Positions 55,207 through 63,360 of a stretch of DNA of 64,000 nucleotides are shown here, one piece after another. A model generated the notes under the pieces. It searched no databases. It saw only the letters and a program-made list of their open reading frames with translations, and was not told where the DNA came from. Origin of the DNA: HXMU1420-13 sp034669965 (GTDB lineage: Bacteria > Bacteroidota > Rhodothermia > Balneolales > Balneolaceae); assembly GCA_034669965.1 (NCBI GenBank), contig JAXMOK010000002.1, forward strand, positions 434,001-498,000. The letters are read 5' to 3'. The translations under genes were made by a program, and so were the position numbers. Every line of letters starts with the position of its first letter. Within the stretch, counting starts at the first letter, position 1.

Positions 55207-57048
55207 ATGCACAGAATACGTCAAATATTTGCCTCTATGCATGCTAAAATTCATCTAAATTTTGGCCTGACATTCCTTTTTCCTCTAATTCTTCTTTCCT
55301 TTCTTTTTCTCCCTTTCGAAAATGTTCGCTCTCAAACTTCTTACGATGCTTCAAGCACTCAATCGCTCGATTTAAGAGTTGCCAACTTAGAACAGCAATA
55401 CGATTCCCAAATCATTCAAATTCTTTCTAACTACTTCAACAGGAAGAAATTCTTTATCGATGTTAACATAAACGCTGATCTCGTTGAGCAATCAATTGGT
55501 ACAACGAGTAATCAAGTGGTTGCTACCAGCCAACCCGAGGAAAACCTAATGATGCCCGGGTTGCCTTTTTTACCTCAACAAAATTTAAGGCAACCTGCCC
55601 GTCGAAATACTCAACCACAAACAGTTGTAAACGAAAATACGATCAAAACGCTGCGTATTGTAAACATGAGTGTTAACATCTACGCAGATACTTCGATTAC
55701 TACCGCACAACTGGAGTTGATGCGCTTCATCACCGGAATTGCTGTAAAGGTAAATGAAAACCGTGGCGATGAAATCAACATCAATCAACTCGCAATTCCC
55801 GACTATACCGAAGCACCTGAGCCTATTACTGCCACAACGGTAACCCAACCGCCTGCCCTGCCCGACTACAACTCGATATACACGTATATTCCTGCCTTAG
55901 CACTCATGTTACTATTTGGGTTAACCTTGCTGTTCAATCGACTCATGAACAAGCCACAGCCTCAAATGCCGATGCGAGATTTTAGAGAATCTTTTAAAAA
56001 TGATATGGCTTTACAGCAACAAGCGGCAACTCAATCTTCAGCTGGTTCAAGTATTGATGAAAGGATAGAAGAAACGGAAGAAGATTTAACCGTTGATGAA
56101 CTTGTAAATGCCTTCTTTACCAAGCCGGATGAAATCGCCACTATATTTAGATATTGGTTAAGCGAAGAGGAAAACGGAGCTAAAAAAGCGGCTGAATATT
56201 TAGTTGCTGTAGATAAACATCTGCTTAGAACATTAAAAAATGAATTACATCCAGAAGATTATGATACGTTGACAGATGCCGTAATTGAGCAGGAAAATTT
56301 ATCGCCGGAAAAACGATCAGAAATTATTCAAGAATTCGGCCGTATGCTTCAGCAAGGAGCAAAACAAACCGTAACTGAAAAGAAACGAAGTAAATTTTCT
56401 CTTTTTAAATTTCTGGATCATATTTCAGACAAACATATTCTCACTTTGCTTGAAACTGAGGATAGCCTTTCGGGAGCATTTATTCTGCAATACTTACCCG
56501 ATGATAAAGCTGCCATTTTTATTGAAAAACTGGACAAAGAAATTGCTGCTAAAATCATGCTTCATATGGCAACATTGAATAATTTAACGAACGAACAACA
56601 GCAGAAAATTTCATCAGAGCTTTTTGATAAAGCGATGGATCTAGTTGAAGCTGAACGTAGCGAGCAATATGGTGCGGAGCACCTCTACCCTATTTTAGAA
56701 CGACTTCCGGTAAATGAACAACAACGATATATAGACGAGCTTAAAGCAACCGGATCTATAGTTGGTGCAATTTTAGAAAAGCAATTTATTACGATTGAGA
56801 AATTACCGGAATTAAGTGATGAAGTAATTAAAAAGGCAGTTCGAACTCTAAACACCGAAACCCTTCTCGACGCAATCATTGGGCTTCCACCTCAAATGGT
56901 TGACCGTATTTTATCAGCTCGACCTAAGCGTGAGCAACGCTTATTACGTATGGAGCTAGATGAACTTCAAGGAACCACCGGTCGCCAAACAGAATATGCC
57001 AAAGCCCTTTTGATGAACTCAATTCGAAAGAATGCAAATGACCAATAG
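55207..57048 (+). CDS. Short FliF-FliG fusion protein (motor rotor-like)
   Basis: About 613 residues from the ATG at 55207, one base after the usher stop. The order is: signal peptide or first helix (FLFPLILLSFLFLPFENVR); a FliF RBM3-like part with YDSQIIQILSNYFNRKKFFI and SVNIYADTSITTAQLELMRF; GDEININQLAIPD; and the second transmembrane helix YIPALALMLLFGLTLLFNRL. FliG-like domains follow (LLETEDSLSGAFILQYLPDD, KAAIFIEKLDKEIAAKIMLH), with the C-terminal torque region ITIEKLPELSDEVIKKAVRT and RLLRMELDELQGTTGRQ. RBM1 and RBM2 of FliF are absent. Ring-forming membrane protein and rotor are thus one chain. Confidence 0.82.
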   Translation: MHRIRQIFASMHAKIHLNFGLTFLFPLILLSFLFLPFENVRSQTSYDASSTQSLDLRVANLEQQYDSQIIQILSNYFNRKKFFIDVNINADLVEQSIGTTSNQVVATSQPEENLMMPGLPFLPQQNLRQPARRNTQPQTVVNENTIKTLRIVNMSVNIYADTSITTAQLELMRFITGIAVKVNENRGDEININQLAIPDYTEAPEPITATTVTQPPALPDYNSIYTYIPALALMLLFGLTLLFNRLMNKPQPQMPMRDFRESFKNDMALQQQAATQSSAGSSIDERIEETEEDLTVDELVNAFFTKPDEIATIFRYWLSEEENGAKKAAEYLVAVDKHLLRTLKNELHPEDYDTLTDAVIEQENLSPEKRSEIIQEFGRMLQQGAKQTVTEKKRSKFSLFKFLDHISDKHILTLLETEDSLSGAFILQYLPDDKAAIFIEKLDKEIAAKIMLHMATLNNLTNEQQQKISSELFDKAMDLVEAERSEQYGAEHLYPILERLPVNEQQRYIDELKATGSIVGAILEKQFITIEKLPELSDEVIKKAVRTLNTETLLDAIIGLPPQMVDRILSARPKREQRLLRMELDELQGTTGRQTEYAKALLMNSIRKNANDQ

Positions 57049-57063
57049 ATGTTCAGGTGATTC

Positions 57064-57591
57064 ATGATTAATAAACCTGCGTTACTGTTGTTTATATTTT
57101 GTACCATTTTCATTATTCATTGCTCATCCAGTATTCAAACTGTTGATCCAATTTCTGAAGAAAACTCCATTTCGCCAGAAGATTCATTGCAAATAGCTAT
57201 TCAGGATAGTATAGATCAAGCACAAGCTAAAGAAGAAGAGCTTCGCAATGCGCTTATTGAATTGTATAAAGACGAAATTTATTCGAGGTATCAGGCTCAA
57301 GCTAATACACTTACCAATTACTACATTTTAGCGCAACAGCATTTTTATACAGGTGATTATGAAAATGCATTATTTCTTATCAATCGGGCCGCTTTAATAA
57401 AAGAAAATGCAGACGTTCTTGCATTAAGAGGTAGCGTGTACCTCGGCTTAGGGTATATCAATGAATTTGTAAACCATTGGAGGCGAGCCCTTGAATTGGA
57501 CCCCGAGGTTCCCATACCTTCTTCAACTTATATCATTCAACAACTACAGAACAACGGCTTAATCGACGAAAACTTAAAAAAGAGTTTCTAA
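57064..57591 (+). CDS. TPR lipoprotein
   Basis: 175 residues. A signal ends in a lipobox-like FIIHC, with the Cys near residue 20, so it is likely lipidated. The C-terminal two-thirds are TPR helices: QQHFYTGDYENALFLINRAA, VLALRGSVYLGLGYINEFVN, WRRALELDPEVPIP. These resemble the TPR tail of the usher-like protein (ALKGSFYYFEGNIDQAQ, ALRFNPDLVIPD) position by position. It sits between the FliF-FliG fusion and MotA, suggesting a link between inner motor and outer membrane pore, which is inference. Confidence 0.78.
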   Translation: MINKPALLLFIFCTIFIIHCSSSIQTVDPISEENSISPEDSLQIAIQDSIDQAQAKEEELRNALIELYKDEIYSRYQAQANTLTNYYILAQQHFYTGDYENALFLINRAALIKENADVLALRGSVYLGLGYINEFVNHWRRALELDPEVPIPSSTYIIQQLQNNGLIDENLKKSF

Positions 57592-57597
57592 CCCTGA

Positions 57598-58395
57598 ATG
57601 CGAACATCTATACTAAATATCTTATGTTTTCTTATCTCTTTAGTGGTACTGGCTTGGGGCGCACTACTCGTTACAGGATATACCCAATTCGATCTAATTC
57701 CTTCTAGATTTGCATTTTTGAATATCCCAAGCCTTGCAATTGTATTTGGGGGGATCACAGCTAGTGTGTTCATTAGTTATCCGTTTAACAGCGTAGTAAA
57801 AGCGCTGATTGAAAGCACAAAACTGTTTTCGTATAGTACCATCACACACGAAGTACTGGAAGAAGATATCCAACGTGTAATGGATTGGCAGAAAATGATT
57901 AAGCAAGATAAGTACGCTGCGGTGAACCAATTAAGTGAAGAATATGCTGATCGGTTTGAAGGCTATTTATTCTCCATCCTAGATACTAACTACAACACCG
58001 AAGATCTACGCGAACTTGGTGAAATCAATATCGAAGAGAATTACAGCCGCCAGCAAATGGTAAATCAGATTATTGCCAGCATGGGTAAAACATCACCTAT
58101 ATTTGGTATGCTGGGCACGCTTTTTGGGCTGATTGTGATCTTATCCGGTTTTAGTGAAGTGGAATCACTTTTAAGCGGATTAGGAGCTGCATTAATGACC
58201 ACCTTGTATGGAATCCTGATCGGAAACTTCATTTTTACCCCGATGGGAAAGAAGATGAATAATGTTGCCTCACTTCGATATTTTAGAGAAAAGCTTATTT
58301 TGGAAGGCATTATACTTATCGAAGAACAAAAAACATCTCTACAAATCTACGATAAGCTACAGGCTCATATGCGCCGCAACAAAAATATGATTTAA
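57598..58395 (+). CDS. MotA-like stator ion channel subunit
   Basis: 265 residues with four transmembrane helices, the MotA/PomA topology. Helix 2 is IPSLAIVFGGITASVFISYP. Helices 3 and 4 carry the diagnostic SPIFGMLGTLFGLIVILSGF and GLGAALMTTLYGILIGNFIF, matching the MotA GTxxGI and ATFYG elements. The cytoplasmic loop (THEVLEEDIQRVMDWQKMIK) is charged, where MotA meets FliG. It follows the TPR lipoprotein by 6 bp and the MotB-like gene starts 10 bp after its end. No other flagellar gene is nearby. Confidence 0.9.
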   Translation: MRTSILNILCFLISLVVLAWGALLVTGYTQFDLIPSRFAFLNIPSLAIVFGGITASVFISYPFNSVVKALIESTKLFSYSTITHEVLEEDIQRVMDWQKMIKQDKYAAVNQLSEEYADRFEGYLFSILDTNYNTEDLRELGEINIEENYSRQQMVNQIIASMGKTSPIFGMLGTLFGLIVILSGFSEVESLLSGLGAALMTTLYGILIGNFIFTPMGKKMNNVASLRYFREKLILEGIILIEEQKTSLQIYDKLQAHMRRNKNMI

Positions 58396-58405
58396 GTGGG
58401 TTGTT

Positions 58406-60238
58406 TTGAAGAAAAAGAAACCCATACGGATTAAATATTCACTTTTTCCGATCCAGGATGAAGAATCGGAAGAGGATGAAAGCTGGCAAGTCAGCTACCT
58501 CGATATCATTACCATCGTGTTAGGCTTCTTGATCATTCTCCTATCTGTATCCCAAATCACTAAATCAGAATTTTCTTCCCTCTCATCTATTTTTGGTAAA
58601 CTTGCGGATGAAACGGAGTTTCTTACCACCCCCATAGGCGCCATAGAACGAGAGCTTTTCGAATTGCTTCAACCAGAAATTGAAGAAGGAAATCTTGAGA
58701 TTATTCGCGATTTAAATGACCTGAGAATACGTTTTAAAAGCGATGATTTGTACGATCCCGGTAGAGCTACCTTTGATTCGGATTCGGAACAACTATTGAA
58801 TACTGTGCTTATAGCTTTACAACAATTGGAATACAACGATTTCAGTATTGATGTTGAAGGTCATACCGATAATACCCCAATTTCGTCGGTTGCATATCCT
58901 TCGAATTGGGAGTTGTCAACAGCTCGTGCAACCAATGTAGTTAAATATTTCAATGATTCTGGAATACCGGCAAATCGCTTGAAAGCATCCGGTTATGCAG
59001 ATTCTCGCCCGGTAATCGAATACGATTCCTTAGGTTTTCCTTTTGCAGCAAGTAAGGATAAAAATCGTCGTGTAGTACTCCGTCTTTATTATTCATCGGA
59101 TAATCTGAAAGAAGAAATTCTAACTCAACCTGAAACAGAACAAGAACTACTTGCTGAAGAACCTATGCCAACTGAAAGCATTAAAGGTGCAATTCCAGAT
59201 ATCACCGAACTCCCACCTCCTGCAGCAAACGAAAATGTAATTGTTTTAGCAGATCAACCGGCATTGCTAATGGTAATGGAACAAAACAGAATTCAAGAAC
59301 AGCTTGAGGCAGAACGTGCCATAGCAGAGCAAGGATCACAGGAAACGGAATCAGAGCCTCAAAATCAGGCTGAAACGGAGCCTGAAGTTACTCAACCAGA
59401 GCAAAAACAAATAACAGAACCGGAGCCCGAATCTACCCAACCGCCTGCACCTGCACCTTCAAACGCAATGCCTTCGTTGCTTAAAGTGGATGCTAGGTGC
59501 CAGTATTCAGTACAATTAGGCGAATACAGTGCTTTACAAAGCGCATTTCAACGTGCTGAGAACATTGAGTCTTCAAACCTATCAGAAATCATGCTAACTT
59601 ATAATACCAACGAGTATTCGGTTCGTTCTAGACCAATTTCTTCATTCTCAGAAGTTTTAACGCTACGTGATGAACTTTCAGCACGATTTAATGATAAGAA
59701 CGTTAGTGTGGTTCATCAATGCTACAATAACACTATAAAGCGACCTAAAGCAGTAAGGTATTTAATTCAATTTGGAGCTTTCCAGAATCGTGCTACTGGA
59801 TTGGATTACACTATAGAGCTCCTTGATCAATATGGTGTTCAGGCATATATGAACCGAGTTTCAGATACTTATAATGTGCTTACTGGACCTTATGTATCAA
59901 GAGAAGAAGTATTAAGCCAATTACGAACATTCCGTGAAATGGGTATTTCTTCCAATCTCTTTATCCGCCACCAACCGGAAACGGCTTCGCCTTATAAGTA
60001 CGCTTTTCAGATAGAAGTAGCTCAGCTTAATACTCAGCAGGAAGCGGCTGAAATGGCCCAACAAGTGCGCTCAAGAACGGGTATAAACACTCGCGTTGAA
60101 GAACTGGTAACCGGTCGATTTTCAGTGATGACGGGACAATCCGTAAACAAAAGCGAAACTCAAACGATCTTCAATCGCCTGTTAAATTCAGGTTTTTCCA
60201 TAAATCCTGTAATCTTTTATCTAGAGTATATTCCTTAA
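58406..60238 (+). CDS. MotB-like stator protein with OmpA and SPOR-type repeats
   Basis: 610 residues, TTG start. A short acidic cytoplasmic part is followed by the single helix VSYLDIITIVLGFLIILLSV, with D33 at the position of the MotB proton-carrying Asp. An OmpA-like peptidoglycan-binding domain (about 100-230) has IDVEGHTDNTPI, NWELSTARATNVVKYF and KNRRVVLRLYY. A Glu/Gln/Pro-rich linker follows. The C-terminal third has at least two, perhaps three, SPOR-like repeats (YLIQFGAFQNRATGLDYTIE, VLTGPYVSREEVLSQLRTFR; YAFQIEVAQLNTQQEAAEMA, VMTGQSVNKSETQTIFNRLL). MotB does not normally carry SPOR repeats, which bind denuded glycan at division sites. Confidence 0.88.
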   Translation: MKKKKPIRIKYSLFPIQDEESEEDESWQVSYLDIITIVLGFLIILLSVSQITKSEFSSLSSIFGKLADETEFLTTPIGAIERELFELLQPEIEEGNLEIIRDLNDLRIRFKSDDLYDPGRATFDSDSEQLLNTVLIALQQLEYNDFSIDVEGHTDNTPISSVAYPSNWELSTARATNVVKYFNDSGIPANRLKASGYADSRPVIEYDSLGFPFAASKDKNRRVVLRLYYSSDNLKEEILTQPETEQELLAEEPMPTESIKGAIPDITELPPPAANENVIVLADQPALLMVMEQNRIQEQLEAERAIAEQGSQETESEPQNQAETEPEVTQPEQKQITEPEPESTQPPAPAPSNAMPSLLKVDARCQYSVQLGEYSALQSAFQRAENIESSNLSEIMLTYNTNEYSVRSRPISSFSEVLTLRDELSARFNDKNVSVVHQCYNNTIKRPKAVRYLIQFGAFQNRATGLDYTIELLDQYGVQAYMNRVSDTYNVLTGPYVSREEVLSQLRTFREMGISSNLFIRHQPETASPYKYAFQIEVAQLNTQQEAAEMAQQVRSRTGINTRVEELVTGRFSVMTGQSVNKSETQTIFNRLLNSGFSINPVIFYLEYIP

Positions 60239-60256
60239 TCTAAGTAAACTAATCTT

Positions 60257-60670
60257 CTACTTATCGAGTATTAATAACAACTCTTCCGGCAAATAAATAG
60301 GTAACTTAGCTTTCGCAAAATCCTTTTTATTTCTACTTACAATTCCATCAAGATTAGAATGTATTGCTGACTGATACAAAACTGCGTCTTCATAGTCATT
60401 AAACATTAATTGGGTAGCCTCTTCCAGAACTACCCTACTTACTGATGCAATATTGAACAGAGAAAGTATTTTTTTGATCGCCAAATTTGCTGTCTTTCTA
60501 TTCGACTCTTTTTCTATTAAATAATAAATAGTAGTAATGGTAGTTGCTCCCAGCCATCCAACTAATAATTGTTGCTCAACAGATGCAACCAAAGCTGAAG
60601 AAAACTTAAAATGCGGTTCGCGTTTTAATAAAACATCTAAGATGATGTTGGTATCAAAGAGGATATTCAT
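60257..60670 (-). CDS. PIN-domain toxin, VapC-like
   Basis: 137 residues of the PIN fold: the first catalytic Asp in MNILFDTNIILDVLLKREPH, a central acidic segment FNDYEDAVLYQSAIHSNLDG, and the last VSRNKKDFAKAKLPIYLPEE. These are the acids of a VapC RNase. The ATG overlaps the antitoxin stop by 4 bp, the usual order with antitoxin first. It is convergent with the MotB-like gene and unrelated to it. Confidence 0.87.
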   Translation of the reverse strand: MNILFDTNIILDVLLKREPHFKFSSALVASVEQQLLVGWLGATTITTIYYLIEKESNRKTANLAIKKILSLFNIASVSRVVLEEATQLMFNDYEDAVLYQSAIHSNLDGIVSRNKKDFAKAKLPIYLPEELLLILDK

Positions 60671-60912
60671 TTCAAATATTTGTCGTGTAAATAGCTTCTA
60701 TAGTCCTCTACATCTAGTTCTGAACCCCTAACAATACCACTTAAAGATTGCGTGACAGGAGGAAGATTTTCAATGATTGGATCAATTTCCGAGTCGATTG
60801 CTTTGAAATAGTCTGCTACCAATTTTGAAACCGATGTACCATTTTTAGAAGCATATTTTTTTGCCCGATCAATCAGTTTCTTATCAATTCGTAAAGTGAG
60901 TTTATCAGACAT
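60667..60912 (-). CDS. Antitoxin, DUF6364/VapB-like
   Basis: 81 residues from the ATG at 60912; an ATG three codons upstream is the alternative. An N-terminal ribbon-helix-helix-like element (KLTLRIDKKLIDRAKKYASK, NGTSVSKLVADYFKAI) is followed by a tail (PPVTQSLSGIVRGSELDVED, YLHDKYLK) likely to wrap the PIN toxin. It probably represses its own promoter in the 167-bp gap before the PDH terminator, an inference. Confidence 0.85.
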   Translation of the reverse strand: MSDKLTLRIDKKLIDRAKKYASKNGTSVSKLVADYFKAIDSEIDPIIENLPPVTQSLSGIVRGSELDVEDYRSYLHDKYLK

Positions 60913-61013
60913 GACGTGCATTTATTTATTTTCTATACGCCAATTTATTACAACGCACTTTGAATCTCAACTTAGATTTTGAGTCATTCACTATATTGTC
61001 AAAAGTTATTCCA

Positions 61014-61047
61014 TAAAAAAACCCGAAACTCTTGCGAGCCCGGGTTT
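61014..61047 (-). terminator. Terminator of the pyruvate dehydrogenase operon
   Basis: AAACCCG (61019-61025) pairs with CGGGTTT (61041-61047), with an inner CTC/GAG pairing. On the minus strand it is followed by seven T's. It lies 33 bp after the E2 stop. Confidence 0.88.
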
Positions 61048-61079
61048 AATTTCTGGTGACAAGTCTTGTCTAAAAAGAC

Positions 61080-62342
61080 TTATAACAACATTGAAAGTGG
61101 ATTTTCGATCAAGTTCCGAACGGTATTCAAGAATTGAGCAGCTTTAGCTCCATCCACAACACGGTGATCACTTGAAAGGGTAACTTTCATGCGCTTACCC
61201 GGCACAATTTCACCATTTTCAATAACTGGAATGTCGCGAATAGCCCCAACAGCAAGAATACAAGCATTTGGTGGATTGATAATGGCCGTAAACTCTTCGA
61301 TACCAAACATACCTAAGTTACTAATGGTAAAGGTACTTCCTTCCATTTGATCAGGTTGCAGTTTTCGATCACGTGCCAAGCCTGCTAATTCACGAGTTTC
61401 AGCAGAAATCTGAGATAACCCTTTTTTATCGGCGTGATTAATAACCGGAGTCATTAATCCTTCATCGATGGCCACAGCAACGGCAATATTCACATCACCG
61501 TGTTGCATAATCACATCGTCCATCCACGAACTGTTAATGTCTTGATGACGGGATAATGCTACTGCACACGCTTTCACAACAATATCGTTAAAGCTGATGC
61601 GCACATCATTAGCATCGTTCATAGCTTTTCGGGCTGCGAATGCGGCCTTCATATCGATGTCGATGGTTTCATAGAAATGAGGATTCGTAAACTTGCTCTC
61701 AGATAATCTACGAGCAATAACTTTTCTCATTTGTGAGATTTTAACCTCTTTGCTTTCCAAGCTATCGAATGTTTGTTTCGCAGCTGGCTTGCTATCACTT
61801 GATGAAGATGCAGCAGGTTTGGTGAGTCCACCACTAGGTGAGTACGACTCAACATCTTTTTTGATGATTCGCCCATCAGGCCCTGAACCATTTACATCAC
61901 TTAAATTGATGCCTTTATCTTCGGCTATTTTCTTTGCTAATGGTGATGCTTTTACGCGACCATCATCACTATCAGAAGATGAATCAGAAGTACTAGCCTC
62001 TTCTTTGGCTTCCGGCTTGTCTTCCGTTTTTTCTTCGGTCGATTCACTACTGTCCGATGAATCAGCATTTGCTGCTCCATCTAAAATATCTGAAATATCT
62101 TCGCCTTCATCTCCAATTACGGCAATCAGGCCACCTAATGGTACCGCATCGCCTTCACCCGGTATGATTTTTAGGATGGTTCCGTCATCAAACACTTCCA
62201 CATCCATTGTGGCTTTGTCGGTTTCTACTTCAGCGATGATATCACCGGCCGAAACGGTGTCACCTTCTTGTACATTCCATTTCGCGATAACCCCTTCTTC
62301 CATAGTATCGCTAAGCTTGGGCATTTCAATTTTAATAGCCAT
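61080..62342 (-). CDS. pdhC: Pyruvate dehydrogenase E2, dihydrolipoyllysine acetyltransferase
   Basis: 420 residues. A lipoyl domain is at 1-80 with the lipoylated K43 in EVETDKATMDVEVFDDG. An Asp/Ser/Glu-rich linker follows, then an E1/E3-binding domain (KASPLAKKIAEDKGINLSDV, GPDGRIIKKDV). The acetyltransferase core carries the active-site SSDHRVVDGAKAAQF. A single lipoyl domain is the short form. The E2 gene is last in a run after E1 alpha and E1 beta. Confidence 0.96.
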   Translation of the reverse strand: MAIKIEMPKLSDTMEEGVIAKWNVQEGDTVSAGDIIAEVETDKATMDVEVFDDGTILKIIPGEGDAVPLGGLIAVIGDEGEDISDILDGAANADSSDSSESTEEKTEDKPEAKEEASTSDSSSDSDDGRVKASPLAKKIAEDKGINLSDVNGSGPDGRIIKKDVESYSPSGGLTKPAASSSSDSKPAAKQTFDSLESKEVKISQMRKVIARRLSESKFTNPHFYETIDIDMKAAFAARKAMNDANDVRISFNDIVVKACAVALSRHQDINSSWMDDVIMQHGDVNIAVAVAIDEGLMTPVINHADKKGLSQISAETRELAGLARDRKLQPDQMEGSTFTISNLGMFGIEEFTAIINPPNACILAVGAIRDIPVIENGEIVPGKRMKVTLSSDHRVVDGAKAAQFLNTVRNLIENPLSMLL

Positions 62343-62364
62343 AATGAGTGATATTTAGCTGATT

Positions 62365-63348
62365 TTAAGTTCTGTAGGTAACTTGATTAACGGCATCAAT
62401 AACCTGTTTCGGGCTAGGGAACCAGGCATCAAATAGTTTTTTAGAAAACGGTGCGTTCACGTCAGGCAAACAAACTCGTTGTACAGGCGCATCCAAATAA
62501 TCGAATGCTTCGCGTTGGATCAAGAACCCAACCTCAGCAGCCAAACCACCGAATGGATGGGCTTCATCAATCAACACACAACGATTCGTCTTTTTGATGG
62601 ATTCGATAATTAAAGGAAGATCAAGTGGTTTAACCGTTCTCGGATCGATGATCTCACATTCAATTCCATCTTTGGCTAGCTGATTTGCAGCCTGTACAGC
62701 AAGATGATACATCTTACCGTGTGCAACTAAGGTCACGTCGGTACCTTTGCGCTTGATTTTCCCTTTTCCAATCGGGATGATGAAATCTTCAGCGTCAGAA
62801 ACTTCGCCTTTCATTCCATACATCTGCTCCGATTCCATAAATACAACGGGATTATCATCACGAATGGCTGCTTTCAATAAACCTTTTGCATCACCCGGTT
62901 CCGATGGATAAATCACCTTTAGACCAGGAAAGTGTGCATACATTGAATCGTAAGCAACCGAGTGAGTAGCGCCTAATTGCCCGGCAGAGGCATTCGGTCC
63001 ACGGAATACAATGGGGCAATCAATCTGGCCACCCGTCATATATTTCACTTTGGTTGCGTGATTAATTATCTGATCGGCCGCTAATACGGCGAAGTTGAAA
63101 GTCATAAACTCAACAATCGGGCGAAGACCGCGCATTGCAGCACCTACTCCCAATCCGGCAAAACCTAGCTCCGAAATCGGAGTATCGATTACACGTTTGA
63201 ATCCATATTTATCAAGGAGTCCTTCGGTTACTTTATAAGCGCCATTATACTCGGCAACTTCTTCTCCCATGATGAAGACACGCTCGTCGCGTCCCATTTC
63301 TTCATCGATTGCATGTTTTAAAGCTTCTCTAAATTGTAATTCTGCCAT
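62365..63348 (-). CDS. pdhB: Pyruvate dehydrogenase E1 component, beta subunit
   Basis: 327 residues of the transketolase-like pyrimidine domain: FREALKHAIDEEMGRDERVF, MGEEVAEYNGAYKVTEGLLD, IDTPISELGFAGLGVGAAMR with the conserved Glu, and the C-terminal domain VTLVAHGKMYHLAVQAANQL. It pairs with the alpha subunit encoded 12 bp upstream. It decarboxylates pyruvate for the E2 lipoyl group. Confidence 0.96.
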   Translation of the reverse strand: MAELQFREALKHAIDEEMGRDERVFIMGEEVAEYNGAYKVTEGLLDKYGFKRVIDTPISELGFAGLGVGAAMRGLRPIVEFMTFNFAVLAADQIINHATKVKYMTGGQIDCPIVFRGPNASAGQLGATHSVAYDSMYAHFPGLKVIYPSEPGDAKGLLKAAIRDDNPVVFMESEQMYGMKGEVSDAEDFIIPIGKGKIKRKGTDVTLVAHGKMYHLAVQAANQLAKDGIECEIIDPRTVKPLDLPLIIESIKKTNRCVLIDEAHPFGGLAAEVGFLIQREAFDYLDAPVQRVCLPDVNAPFSKKLFDAWFPSPKQVIDAVNQVTYRT

Positions 63349-63360
63349 GAAATTATGTGA

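Noticed and set aside
55207..60238. A complete flagellar operon
   Set aside because: Only FliF/FliG-like, MotA-like and MotB-like proteins occur; no FliM/N, FlhA/B, rod, hook, or flagellin gene is present.
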